In this document: in pieces, positions 42,408-51,729 of the stretch
Position numbering within the stretch: position 1 is the first letter of the stretch
Layout of the letters: every line of letters starts with the position of its first letter
DNA from: Microthrixaceae bacterium
GTDB lineage: Bacteria > Actinomycetota > Acidimicrobiia > Acidimicrobiales > Microtrichaceae
Reading direction: 5' to 3'
Length of the DNA: 64,000 bases
Assembly (NCBI GenBank): GCA_020637215.1
Contig: JACJWI010000001.1
Coordinates: forward strand, 496,001-560,000
The notes under the pieces: model-generated
Seen by the model: the letters and a program-made list of their open reading frames with translations, nothing else
What the model was told of the DNA's origin: nothing
The model's database searches: none
Position numbers and translations under genes: made by a program

Positions 42408-43700
42408 ATGGAGGTACTTCGGGGATCGAAAGACTTTTCGGGTGGCGGCCATCGCTCCGACCGGACCCCCGGCACCCTCTCGTCGGCCTACTCCCAGCCT
42501 GCCTTCCGTCGCATCTGGTACGGCAACCTGGCGTCGAACATCGGCACCTGGATGCAGAACATCACCCTCGGCGTGCTGGCGTACCAGCTCACCGGCGAGG
42601 CCTGGTTCATCGGCGTCATCACCTTCGCCCAGCTCGGACCGATGCTCCTGCTGTCGCCCATCGGCGGCGCGCTCGCCGACCGCGTCGACCGCCGACGCCT
42701 CATGATCGCCATCGCCATCAGCCAGACCGTCCTGTCCATGGTCCTGGCCGTCGTCGCCCTGTCGGACCAGCCCAACCGGATCGCGCTGGTCCTCATCGTG
42801 TTCGGGATCGGGGTCGGCGCGTCGATCAACGGCCCGACCTTCTCGGCCATGCTCCCCGAGCTCGTCGGCCGAGACGACCTCCAGGGTGCAGTCGCCCTCA
42901 ACTCGGCGGCCATGAACACCAGCCGGGTGGTCGGCCCGATCCTCGGCGGGTTCACCGCCGCGATCGGCGGCCCGGCGCTGGTGTTCGCCGCCAACGGACT
43001 CACCTACCTGTTCGTGGTCTGGGCCGTCGCCACCGTGCACGCCGACTTCAGCCCCAAGGGCCACTCCGGCACCTCGCCGTGGCGTCAGATCCATGAGGGT
43101 GTCGCCGCCGCCCGGGCCGACGGCGTCGTCACCCGGATCCTGATCACGATCTCCACCTTCTCGCTGTGCTCGCTCGTGTTCATCTACCAGATGCCCCTCA
43201 TCGCCGAGGAGCGCCTGGGCATCGACGGCATCGCCTACACGCTGCTGTTCGCCTCGTTCGCGCTGGGCGCAGCCCTCGGCGCCATCTCGATGGGCACCGT
43301 CTTCTCCGAGCTGCCCCGGTCGCGGATGTCGACCGGGAGCATCTGGGTGTTCGCCGCAGCTCTGGCGGTGTTCGGCCTCACCACGTCGACCTGGGTCGCC
43401 TTCCCCGCCGTCTTCGTCACCGGCGGCGCCTACTTCATCCTGGTCACCGCCCTGTCGACCACCCTTCAGCTGCGGGTCGACGACTCGGTCCGGGGCCGGG
43501 TGATGGGCCTGTGGATGATGGGCTGGGCCGGGCTGGTGCCCGTCGGCGGGCTGATCGCCGGTCCGGTCATCGACTCGATCGGCGAGGTGCCGGTCCTGCT
43601 GTTCGGGGCCCTGGTCGCCGCCGCGCTGGGGCTGCTCATCGACCTGGACGAGTCAGCGCCTCCGCCGCCCGTTCCAGGCCTGCCACTCGGCTCCCCTTGA
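42408..43700 (+). CDS. MFS exporter (EntS/enterobactin-exporter-like)
   Basis: A 430-residue 12-helix transporter. SQPAFRRIWYGNLASNIGTWMQNITLGVLAYQLTG and PIGGALADRVDRRRLMI (loop 2-3 motif) match the MFS_3/EntS group that exports siderophores or drugs. ATG 42408 is used, adjacent to the divergent J-domain gene (144-bp gap). Its last 65 bases overlap the convergent murF gene, so the two transcripts are complementary at their ends. Confidence 0.87.
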   Translation: MEVLRGSKDFSGGGHRSDRTPGTLSSAYSQPAFRRIWYGNLASNIGTWMQNITLGVLAYQLTGEAWFIGVITFAQLGPMLLLSPIGGALADRVDRRRLMIAIAISQTVLSMVLAVVALSDQPNRIALVLIVFGIGVGASINGPTFSAMLPELVGRDDLQGAVALNSAAMNTSRVVGPILGGFTAAIGGPALVFAANGLTYLFVVWAVATVHADFSPKGHSGTSPWRQIHEGVAAARADGVVTRILITISTFSLCSLVFIYQMPLIAEERLGIDGIAYTLLFASFALGAALGAISMGTVFSELPRSRMSTGSIWVFAAALAVFGLTTSTWVAFPAVFVTGGAYFILVTALSTTLQLRVDDSVRGRVMGLWMMGWAGLVPVGGLIAGPVIDSIGEVPVLLFGALVAAALGLLIDLDESAPPPPVPGLPLGSP

Positions 43701-45024
43701 TCAGCACGACGTCGTCGGGGCCCAACTTCCCCAGGGCCCCGACGACGTCGTCGGCCGAGTCCACCGTCCAGGGTGACCCGTAGAGACCACAGCCCACGGC
43801 CAGGACCTCGACGCCCAGTTCGTCGGCCAGCTCGGCGATGCGTCGGTGCTCGGCCGGACCCTCGTCGCCCAACTCGGCCATCAGCCCCAGAACGGCGATG
43901 CGGCGCCCGGCGCCCGGAGCGGGCAGGGCCGCCACCGCAGCCAGCGCGGCCGCCATCGACGCCGGACCCGCGTTGTAGGCGTCGTTGAGCACCGTCGGGC
44001 CGCCGGGGACCCGCAGCAGCTCCATTCGCCACGGCGACGCCGGCGCCTCGGCCAGACCGGCGGCCACCTCCCGGGGGTCCACGCCCAGCCACAGCCCCAC
44101 CGCGGCGGCAGCCAGCGCGTTGGTCACGTTGTGGGCTCCCCGCACGCCCAGGTGAACCTCGGTCGGCCCCCACGACGACCGGAGCGTGAACCGGGCGCGC
44201 AGCTCGTCGTCGAGCTCGACCGCCTCGGCATGGACCTCTCCCCCGGTTCCGAAGCTCAGCACCGGGGCGACGGTGTGGGCCGCCATCGCCGCGACGTTCG
44301 GATCGACCGCGTTGAGCACCGCCAGGCCGTCGGCGGGAAGGTGTTCGACCAGCTCCCGCTTGGCTCGGGCGATCTGGTCGATCGGACCCATCACCTCGGT
44401 GTGCACGCCCTCGACGACGGTCACCACGCCGATCGTGGGGCGGGCCATCTCGCAGAGGAACCGGATGTGGCCCGCGCCGCGTGCGCCCATCTCGATCACC
44501 GCCGCCTCGGTCCCGGCCGGGGCGTTGGCCAGCGTCAACGGGACGCCGAGCTCGTTGTTGAACGACTTCTCCGAGGCGACCGTGGCGAAGCGTCGGGCCA
44601 GGACGTTGGCGAGGAGGTCCTTGGTGGTGGTCTTGCCCACCGACCCCGTCACCCCGACCACCCGGGCCAGCCCTGTCCCGGCCAGCCCCACCCCGGCCGG
44701 CCCTGTCCCGTCCAGCCCGGCCCGGGCCAGCCGGGCGAGCGCCGCCAGGGCGTCGCGTACCGACGGGACGACCAGGACCGGCCCGGGCCATGGGCCGTCG
44801 GGTCCCGACTCACGCTCCACCAACGCCGCGGCAGCACCGGAGGCGAAGGCGGACGCGACGAAGTCGTGGCCGTCGCGCTCGGCGCTCAGCGCGGCGAAGA
44901 GCTGGCCGGGGCGCACCAACCGGGAGTCGATCGCCAGGCCGTCCACTGCTCCCCCACCGGCGTCGCCGCCGCTCAGCAGGGTCGCCCCCAACCGCTGCGC
45001 CAGGTCCCGGGCCTCGAACTCCAC
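43636..45024 (-). CDS. murF: UDP-N-acetylmuramoyl-tripeptide--D-alanyl-D-alanine ligase
   Basis: A 462-residue Mur ligase that adds D-Ala-D-Ala to the peptidoglycan precursor in the cytoplasm. The N-terminal domain (IDSRLVRPGQLFAALSAERDGHDFV) binds the UDP-tripeptide; the ATP loop is VTGSVGKTTTKDLL near residue 125; EMGARGAGHIRFL and DAYNAGPASM are conserved in MurF. A low-complexity, G/L/A-rich stretch just before the ATP loop (RAGLDGTGPAGVGLAGTGL) is encoded by repeats near 44665-44720. It is divergent from ddl (81-bp gap), which makes the D-Ala-D-Ala that MurF uses. Confidence 0.93.
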   Translation of the reverse strand: MEFEARDLAQRLGATLLSGGDAGGGAVDGLAIDSRLVRPGQLFAALSAERDGHDFVASAFASGAAAALVERESGPDGPWPGPVLVVPSVRDALAALARLARAGLDGTGPAGVGLAGTGLARVVGVTGSVGKTTTKDLLANVLARRFATVASEKSFNNELGVPLTLANAPAGTEAAVIEMGARGAGHIRFLCEMARPTIGVVTVVEGVHTEVMGPIDQIARAKRELVEHLPADGLAVLNAVDPNVAAMAAHTVAPVLSFGTGGEVHAEAVELDDELRARFTLRSSWGPTEVHLGVRGAHNVTNALAAAAVGLWLGVDPREVAAGLAEAPASPWRMELLRVPGGPTVLNDAYNAGPASMAAALAAVAALPAPGAGRRIAVLGLMAELGDEGPAEHRRIAELADELGVEVLAVGCGLYGSPWTVDSADDVVGALGKLGPDDVVLIKGSRVAGLERAAEALTRPGR

Positions 45025-45105
45025 GGCCGGATGCTACGGCCCGGTCGGCGCCACCCCGGACAGCCCTCCCGGTCGACCGCTTGCGGCGTGCCAGACTCCA
45101 GCACC

Positions 45106-46227
45106 GTGAACCCGTCCGCAGAACCGCTGCCGGAGCGCATCCGCCTGGTCGTGCTGTTCGGTGGGCGATCCGCCGAGCACGACGTCAGCCGGGTGTCGGC
45201 CAGCCACGTGATGTCGGCCATCGACCCCGACCGCTACGAGGTGGTGCCCGTCGGCATCACCCGCGACGGTGACTGGCAGCTGGCCGAGGAGGCGGTGGCG
45301 CTGATGGCGGACCGTCGGTCGCTGCCGCCGTCGATCGACGTGGCCGGCCCCCGTGCCGATCCGCTGGCCCTGACGACCGCCGACACCGACGCGCGCCGCA
45401 CCGTGGTCATCCCCGTGCTCCACGGACCGAACGGCGAGGACGGCACCGTCCAGGGCCTGCTCGAGCTGGCCGGCCTGCCGTACGTCGGCGCCGGCGTCCT
45501 CGGCTCCGCGGTTGCGATGGACAAGGTGATGGCCAAGACCATCCTCGACGCCCACGGGATCCCCCAGCCCCGCTGGCGGGCGGTCCACGTGAACGACCTG
45601 AGCGCCCCGGGTCTGGCCGAGGACCTGCTCGCCGAGCTGGGACCGGTGGTGTTCGTCAAGCCGGCGAACATGGGCTCGTCGATCGGCGTGTCGCGCGCCG
45701 ACGACGTCGACTCCGTGCTCGAAGCGCTCGCCACCGCGGCGCGATACGACGAGCTGCTGGTCGTCGAGGAGGGCATCGGCTCGCCCACCGAACGGGTCCG
45801 CGAGCTCGAGTGCGGGGTGCTGGGCAACCTGTCGCCGCGGGCGTCGGTGGTCGGCGAGATCGTCCCCGCCGCGGACTTCTACGACTACGAGGACAAGTAC
45901 GCCGACGGCAAGGCCCTCACCGTCATCCCCGCCGAGATCGACGACGAGACCTCGCGGACGGTCCGGGAGCTGGCGGTGCACACGTTCCGGGCGCTGCGAG
46001 CCGAGGGCATGGCCCGCGTCGACATGTTCCTGACGCCGGCCTCGGACCCGGCGGGTTCGCGACTGCTGGTCAACGAGATCAACACGCTGCCCGGCTTCAC
46101 CCCGATCTCGATGTTCCCGATGCTGTGGCGGGCGTCGGGACTGGAGTACCCGCAGCTGATCGACGAGCTGGTCCGCCTGGCGCTGGAGCGCCACGACCGC
46201 CGCTCCCGCTTCGAGACCGGACGATGA
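45106..46227 (+). CDS. ddl: D-alanine--D-alanine ligase
   Basis: A 373-residue ATP-grasp ligase producing D-Ala-D-Ala. VVLFGGRSAEHDVSRVSASHV is the diagnostic N-terminus; PVLHGPNGEDGTVQGLLEL and GSAVAMDKVMAKTIL follow, FVKPANMGSSIGVSRA is the ATP-binding loop, and EINTLPGFTPISMFP is the C-terminal D-Ala site. GTG 45106 fits the family length. It is divergent from murF, forming a cell-wall precursor pair. Confidence 0.95.
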   Translation: MNPSAEPLPERIRLVVLFGGRSAEHDVSRVSASHVMSAIDPDRYEVVPVGITRDGDWQLAEEAVALMADRRSLPPSIDVAGPRADPLALTTADTDARRTVVIPVLHGPNGEDGTVQGLLELAGLPYVGAGVLGSAVAMDKVMAKTILDAHGIPQPRWRAVHVNDLSAPGLAEDLLAELGPVVFVKPANMGSSIGVSRADDVDSVLEALATAARYDELLVVEEGIGSPTERVRELECGVLGNLSPRASVVGEIVPAADFYDYEDKYADGKALTVIPAEIDDETSRTVRELAVHTFRALRAEGMARVDMFLTPASDPAGSRLLVNEINTLPGFTPISMFPMLWRASGLEYPQLIDELVRLALERHDRRSRFETGR

Positions 46228-46318
46228 GCATGGCGGCACCCTCCGGCCTCCGTGCCGACGCCCTGTCCCTGCGCCCCGGGTCTGCCAGCGCAGCCCCCTG
46301 TCTGCTAGTGAAGCGGCC

Positions 46319-48721
46319 GTGATCGTCGACGGTCTGGCCGGCACGCGGATCTTCGTCACCGGCGCGACCGGCTTCGTCGGCACCGCGCTGGTCGAGCGAC
46401 TGCTGCGCTGCGTGCCCGACGTGCAGCTCACGTTGCTGATCCGCGACGGTCGCCGCACCACCGCCCAGCGGCGCCTGGAGCGCGAGGTGCTGCGCAACGA
46501 CTGCTTCGACCGGTTGCGCGGCGAGCTCGGAGCCGACGGCTTCGCCGAGGTGGCGGCGCGGGTCCGGGCGGTCAGCGGCGACGTCGGCTCCGACGGGCTC
46601 GGCCTCGACGACGACGGACGGGCCGCGCTGTCCGAGGCCGACGTGGTGATCCACTCGGCCGCGACCGTGGCGTTCGACTCGCCGCTCGACCGCGCGGTCG
46701 AGATCAACCTGATGGGCCCGGTGCGCATCGCCGAGACGTTGGCCCGGCTCGGGGCGTCACCTCACCTGGTCGCGGTCAGCACGTGCTACGTGGCCGGCAA
46801 CCGCCGCGGTGCGGCTCCCGAGGAGCCGGTCACCGCCAACCCGTTCTTCGCGGATCTGGACTGGCGGGCCGAGGTCGACGCGGCGCGACGCACCCGGGCC
46901 GATGTGGATGCCGAGAGCCGCACCCCCGAACGCCTCGACGAGTTCCGGGCGCGTGCCCGCTCCGAGCTCGGCCCGGCCGGCGGGCCGTTGATCGCCGAGC
47001 GCACCGAGAGCCTGCGCAAGGACTGGGTGCACGACCGCATGGTCACCTTCGGTCGGTCCCGGGCCACCTCGGTCGGCTGGCCCGACGCCTACGCGTTCAC
47101 CAAGGCGCTGGGCGAGGTCGCCCTCACCCGCACCCTCGACCGGGTCCGCTCCGAGGGCGGCCCTGACATCGGCTGCACGATCGTGCGCCCGTCGATCATC
47201 GAGTCCGCGCTGGCCGAGCCCCGCCCCGGCTGGATCCGCGGCTTCCGCATGGCCGAGCCGATCATCCTCAGCTACGCCCGGGGCCTGCTGCGAGAGTTCC
47301 CCGGGGTGCCCGAAGGCGTGATCGACGTCATCCCCGTCGACCTGGTCGTCGCCGCCATCATCGCGGCAGCAGCCGAGGGAGCGGCAGCAGCCGAGGGAGC
47401 TGCCGCGGCCGATTCGCCCGGGATCGTGCAGGTCGCGACCGGCGACGCCAACCCGCTGCGGTACCAGCAGCTGGTCGACCGGGTGCGGGACTGGTTCACC
47501 GAACGGCCGCTGTACGACCGCAACGGCCAGCCGATCGTGGTGCCCGACTGGACCTTCCCCGGCCGGGGTCGGGTCGAGGGCCAGCTGCGACGGGCCACCT
47601 CGGTGCTCGAACGCGCCGAACGGGTCGTCGCCGCCCTGCCGCTGCGGGGCACCGCGGCGCAGTGGGGAGCCGGGATCGAGGAGAAGCGCGAGCAGGCCCG
47701 CCGGGCGTTGTCCTACGTCGAGCTGTACGGCGCCTACACCGAGTGCGAGGCGGTCTACGGGGTGCAGCGGCTGGCCGAGCTCGACTCCCGCCTGTCGGCC
47801 GAGGACCACGAGCTGTTCACCCTCGACCCGCGGGTGATCGACTGGGACCGCTACATCACCGAGGTCCACCTGCCCTCGGTCGTCGCCCACGGACGGGCCC
47901 GCTCGTCGCCGTCCAAGCGCTCCGCCACCGCCCGCACCGACCGCCTGCGGGCCCAGGTGCTGGCGCCGGAACGCCAGATGGCGGTGTTCGACCTCGAGAA
48001 CACGATCATCGCCTCCAACGTGGTCGCCACCTACTCGTGGCTGGCCACCCGCCGCCTCGGCACCGCGGACCGCGTCCGCTTCGTCGGACGCACCCTGCTC
48101 GAGGCACCGGCCCTGCTCGCCCAGGACCGCAAGGACCGATCCGACTTCCTGCGGGCGTTCTACCGCCGCTACGAAGGCGCTCCGGTCGAGGAGCTGCGAC
48201 AGGACGCGGCCGAGCACTTCAGCGACCTGCTGCTGACCCGCTCGTTCCCCGACGCGGTGCGGCGGGTGCGCCGCCACCGCGAGCTCGGCCACACCACGGT
48301 GCTGATCACCGGCGCGCTCGACATCGCCATCGAACCGCTGGCACCGCTGTTCGACCACGTGGTCTGCGCCCGCCTCGGCACCCGGGTCGAGTCGACCCGC
48401 TCCGGGCCGACCGAGGTGCTGACCGGCCACCTCGAGGAGGTCCCCCCCACCGCCGAGGCCCGGGCCCGCATCATCGTCGACCTGTGCTCGGAGCTCGACC
48501 TGGATCCCCGCCAGGCGGTCGCGTACGCGGACTCGTCGTCGGACCTGCCCATGCTCGAGGCCGTCGGGTTCCCGGTCGCGGTCAACCCCGAACCCCGGTT
48601 GGCGTCGATCGCCCGCAAGCGGGGATGGCTGGTCGAGGACTTCGGGTCGGACTTCGGCCACAAGGTGCTCCCGATGGGTCCGGCCTGGCGGGAGCGACGC
48701 ACCGGCCGGAGGCTCGCGTGA
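46319..48721 (+). CDS. Fatty-acyl-CoA-reductase-like / HAD phosphatase-like fusion
   Basis: An 800-residue two-domain protein. Residues about 8-390 are an NAD(P)-binding extended SDR of the thioester/acyl-CoA reductase type: VTGATGFVGTALVERLL, HSAATVAFD, and YAFTK as Tyr-Lys pair. Residues about 555-790 form a HAD-IB domain: FDLENTI carries nucleophile D558, but the second acid is E560 instead of the usual Asp; YADSSSDLPMLEAVG is the metal-binding end. A linker (47363-47398) has two 18-bp repeats. It starts at GTG 46319 and overlaps the next gene (GTGA). Inferred role: reduction of an acyl thioester to an alcohol or aldehyde plus a phosphate-transfer step in a lipid pathway with the next three genes. 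Confidence 0.85.
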   Translation: MIVDGLAGTRIFVTGATGFVGTALVERLLRCVPDVQLTLLIRDGRRTTAQRRLEREVLRNDCFDRLRGELGADGFAEVAARVRAVSGDVGSDGLGLDDDGRAALSEADVVIHSAATVAFDSPLDRAVEINLMGPVRIAETLARLGASPHLVAVSTCYVAGNRRGAAPEEPVTANPFFADLDWRAEVDAARRTRADVDAESRTPERLDEFRARARSELGPAGGPLIAERTESLRKDWVHDRMVTFGRSRATSVGWPDAYAFTKALGEVALTRTLDRVRSEGGPDIGCTIVRPSIIESALAEPRPGWIRGFRMAEPIILSYARGLLREFPGVPEGVIDVIPVDLVVAAIIAAAAEGAAAAEGAAAADSPGIVQVATGDANPLRYQQLVDRVRDWFTERPLYDRNGQPIVVPDWTFPGRGRVEGQLRRATSVLERAERVVAALPLRGTAAQWGAGIEEKREQARRALSYVELYGAYTECEAVYGVQRLAELDSRLSAEDHELFTLDPRVIDWDRYITEVHLPSVVAHGRARSSPSKRSATARTDRLRAQVLAPERQMAVFDLENTIIASNVVATYSWLATRRLGTADRVRFVGRTLLEAPALLAQDRKDRSDFLRAFYRRYEGAPVEELRQDAAEHFSDLLLTRSFPDAVRRVRRHRELGHTTVLITGALDIAIEPLAPLFDHVVCARLGTRVESTRSGPTEVLTGHLEEVPPTAEARARIIVDLCSELDLDPRQAVAYADSSSDLPMLEAVGFPVAVNPEPRLASIARKRGWLVEDFGSDFGHKVLPMGPAWRERRTGRRLA

Positions 48722-50073
48722 GGGCGCTGCGCTTCGAGCGTGACGTCGTCCGCTTCGGCGCGGCGCGGCTCGCCTCGGGTCTGCGGCCCGGGGCGGGGTC
48801 GAGGTGGGGGCCGCTGGAGCTGGTCACCGACGACGAACCCGACCTCCCCGGCCCGGACTGGGTGCGCCTGTCACCTCGGCTGGCCGGGATCTGCGGCTCG
48901 GACCTGGCGACGGTCGACGGCCGCTCGTCACGGTGGTTCGAGCCGATCGTGTCGTTCCCGTTCGTGCCCGGCCACGAGGTCGTCGCCGACCTGGTCCCCG
49001 ACGGGTCGACCGCCGCCACGACCGACGCCACGACCGACGCCACGGTCGACGGCGCATCCTCCCGGGTGGTGCTCGAACCTGTGCTCGGCTGCGTCACCCG
49101 GGGGATCTCGCCGGTGTGCCCGGCGTGCGCCGACGGCCGGCTCGGCAACTGCGAGCACCTGGCCCACGGCGACCTCGACGCAGGACTGCAGACTGGCTAC
49201 TGCTGCGACACCGGTGGAGGCTGGTCCACCTCGATGGTGGCGCATCCCAGCCAGCTGCACGCGGTGCCCGACGACATGCCCGACCAGGCCGCGGTGCTGG
49301 TCGAGCCCACCGCGTGCGCGGTCCACGGAGCGATGCGGGCACGGGTCCGCCCCGGCGACACCGTCGCGATCATCGGGGCCGGCACCCTCGGACTGCTCAC
49401 CCTGGCCGCGTTGGCGCGCTTCGCGCCCGAGTGCAGCACCGTGATCGGCGCCAAGCACCCGCACCAACGCGACCTGGCCCGGGCGCTCGGCGCGACCGTG
49501 GTCTGCGAGCCCGGTGAGCTGGCCCGCGCCGTCCGGCGCCGCACCGGCACACAGGTCCTCGGCACGCGCGGCACGAACGGCACGCGCAGCACGAACGGCA
49601 CGCACGGCGCCTCGACGTCGCGGCTGACCGGCGGTGCGGCCGTGACGATCGACTGTGTCGGCTCCGCCGACAGCCTCGCCACCGCGTTGGCCATCACCCG
49701 CCCGACCGGCCGGGTCGTCATGATCGGCATGCCCGGGGTGCTGCGAGCCGACCTCACCCCCCTGTGGCAGCGCGAGATCGAGCTGGTCGGCGCGTACGCC
49801 TACGGCACCGAGCACCCCGTCGACGCGGAGGGAGCTCCGACCGGCGAATCGAGACGGACCTTCGACATGGCCTTCGAGCTGGTACGAGCGGCGGACCTGG
49901 GTCGGCTCGTGTCGGCCACCTACCCGCTCGAACGTGCCGACGACGCCATCGCGCATGCGGCCGAAGCCGGCCGCCGAGGCGCGGTCAAGATCGCCTTCGA
50001 CCTCCGTCAACGGCCTCCGCTCCCGACCAGCACCCGCCAGACCCGCACACGCCCGCCCTCGGCAAGGAACTGA
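48718..50073 (+). CDS. Zinc-dependent alcohol dehydrogenase-like protein with repeat insertions
   Basis: A 451-residue MDR-family protein. LAGICGSDLATVDG has the catalytic-zinc Cys; PGHEVVADL the His; CVTRGISPVCPACADGRLGNCEHL supplies structural-zinc cysteines; IIGAGTLGLLTLAAL is the NAD(P) loop. The length exceeds the usual 340-380 because of two low-complexity inserts: an ATTDATTDAT stretch (near 49010-49045) and a GTRGTNGTRSTNGTHG stretch (near 49561-49605), both made of 9-12-bp tandem units. GTG 48718 overlaps the previous stop. It likely interconverts alcohol and aldehyde in the same lipid pathway as the fused reductase. Confidence 0.87.
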   Translation: MRALRFERDVVRFGAARLASGLRPGAGSRWGPLELVTDDEPDLPGPDWVRLSPRLAGICGSDLATVDGRSSRWFEPIVSFPFVPGHEVVADLVPDGSTAATTDATTDATVDGASSRVVLEPVLGCVTRGISPVCPACADGRLGNCEHLAHGDLDAGLQTGYCCDTGGGWSTSMVAHPSQLHAVPDDMPDQAAVLVEPTACAVHGAMRARVRPGDTVAIIGAGTLGLLTLAALARFAPECSTVIGAKHPHQRDLARALGATVVCEPGELARAVRRRTGTQVLGTRGTNGTRSTNGTHGASTSRLTGGAAVTIDCVGSADSLATALAITRPTGRVVMIGMPGVLRADLTPLWQREIELVGAYAYGTEHPVDAEGAPTGESRRTFDMAFELVRAADLGRLVSATYPLERADDAIAHAAEAGRRGAVKIAFDLRQRPPLPTSTRQTRTRPPSARN

Positions 50074-50075
50074 CT

Positions 50076-51719
50076 GTGGCCTCCCCATCCTCCCGTCCCC
50101 GACGTCCAACCCGCGGCAGCTCACGCCCGGCTCCCCGTCCCGGACTGGTCCTCGACGTCGACCGCTCCACTCCCCCGGTGCTGTTCCACCACGGCGAGCA
50201 GCTCCGCCTCGAGAGGCTCCCGGCCGAGCGCAGCAGGATCATCTATCCGCCCGAGCCCCTGGCGGGTCTCGACGATCCCGACCAGGCGATCCGCGACGCG
50301 CTGGAGAACCCGATCGACTCCGAGCCGCTCTCGGCTCTGCTGTTCGCCGACATGCGCCTGACGATCGCCTTCGACGACATCTCGCTGCCGCTTCCGCAGA
50401 TGCGCCGACCCGACATTCGTCAGCGGGTGATCGAGGCCGTGCTCGACCTGGCCGCCGAGGCCGGTGTAACCGACGTCCACCTGATCGCCGCGCTCGCGCT
50501 GCACCGCCGGATGACCGAGGAGGAGCTGCGCCACGCCGTCGGGGACCGGGTCTACGACTCGTTCGCGCCGCGAGGTCAGCTCTACAACCACGATGCCGAG
50601 GACCCCGACGGGATGACGCTGATCGGCACCACGCGCCACGGCGAGGAGGTGCAGATCTCCACCCGGGTCGCGACGTCGGACCTGATCGTCTACGTCAACA
50701 TCAACCTGGTGTCGATGGACGGCGGCTGGAAGTCGACCGCGACCGGCCTGTCGGGCTACCAGGCGCTGCGCCACCACCACAACGTGCACACGATGCGCCA
50801 GTCGCGCAGCTTCATGGACCGCGAGAGCTCCGAGCTGCACAGGAGCAACTGGCGCCAGGGCGAGGTGCTGCGCGACGCGGGCATCAAGGTGTTCCAGATC
50901 GAGACCACGGTCAACAACGACCTCTACGGCGACGGGCCGCTGAAGGTGCTGGCCAAGCGCGAGTGGGAGTGGACCACCCGCGACCGGGCCACGTTCATGG
51001 CCGCCAAGGCCGGCCTCGACCGCCTGTCACCCGCCCAGCGACGCAGGATCCTGCACGGGTGGCGGGCGCCGTACGCCATGACGTCGGTGCAGGCCGGCGA
51101 GGTGGAGGCCGTCCACGAGGTGACGACCCGTCACGTGTACGACCAGCAGCTGGTGCCCGTCGAGGGCCAGACCGACATCCTGGCGTTGGGCCTGCCCTAC
51201 ATCTGCCCCTACAACGTGAACTCGATCATGAACCCGATCCTGGTCATGTGCCTGGGTCTCGGGTACTTCTTCAACCTCTACAAGGGTCGGCCGCTGGTGC
51301 GCGAAGGCGGGGTGCTGATCATGAGCCACCCGACCACGCCCGAGTTCCACCCGGTGCACCACCCGAGCTACATCGACTTCTTCGAAGAGGTGCTCGCCGA
51401 GACGACCGACCCCCTGGTGATGGAGGCGCAGTTCGAGGAGCGCTTCGCCACCGACGAGTGGTACCGGCACCTGTACCGCACCAGCCACGCCTACCACGGC
51501 GTGCACCCGTTCTACATGTGGTACTGGGGCAGCCACGCCCTGGAGCACCTCGGCGGCGTGGTCGTCGTCGGCGGCGATCCGGCCACCGTGCGTCGGCTGG
51601 GCTTCCGGCCGGCGTCGACCATGTCGGACGCCCTCGAGATCGCGTCGGACGTGGTCGGTCGGCAGCCGACGATCACCTACTTCAAGAACCCGCCGCTGTC
51701 GATGGTCGACGTGACGTGA
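50076..51719 (+). CDS. LarA-like (DUF2088) protein
   Basis: A 547-residue protein starting at GTG 50076, 2 bp after the previous stop, with AAGGA upstream. It resembles nickel-pincer lactate racemase LarA: LIAALALHRRMTEEEL aligns with the first catalytic His (H143 here), NHDAEDPDGMTLIGTT with the conserved NHD block, GGWKSTATGLSGYQ gives the cofactor-bearing Lys (K219), and HHHN the nickel ligand His (about 234). The second catalytic His expected just before the Lys is not visible (NINLVSMDGG). The C-terminal 250 residues (YICPYNVNSIMNPILV, MSHPTTPEFHPVHHPSYIDFFEE) are larger than in LarA. It may be a hydroxy-acid epimerase or another NPN-cofactor enzyme. Confidence 0.8.
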   Translation: MASPSSRPRRPTRGSSRPAPRPGLVLDVDRSTPPVLFHHGEQLRLERLPAERSRIIYPPEPLAGLDDPDQAIRDALENPIDSEPLSALLFADMRLTIAFDDISLPLPQMRRPDIRQRVIEAVLDLAAEAGVTDVHLIAALALHRRMTEEELRHAVGDRVYDSFAPRGQLYNHDAEDPDGMTLIGTTRHGEEVQISTRVATSDLIVYVNINLVSMDGGWKSTATGLSGYQALRHHHNVHTMRQSRSFMDRESSELHRSNWRQGEVLRDAGIKVFQIETTVNNDLYGDGPLKVLAKREWEWTTRDRATFMAAKAGLDRLSPAQRRRILHGWRAPYAMTSVQAGEVEAVHEVTTRHVYDQQLVPVEGQTDILALGLPYICPYNVNSIMNPILVMCLGLGYFFNLYKGRPLVREGGVLIMSHPTTPEFHPVHHPSYIDFFEEVLAETTDPLVMEAQFEERFATDEWYRHLYRTSHAYHGVHPFYMWYWGSHALEHLGGVVVVGGDPATVRRLGFRPASTMSDALEIASDVVGRQPTITYFKNPPLSMVDVT

Positions 51720-51729
51720 CGGTGCACCG

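Noticed and set aside
46757..48661. 634-residue minus-strand open frame
   Set aside because: Antisense shadow of the reductase-HAD fusion; no family features, and the sense frame has clear motifs.
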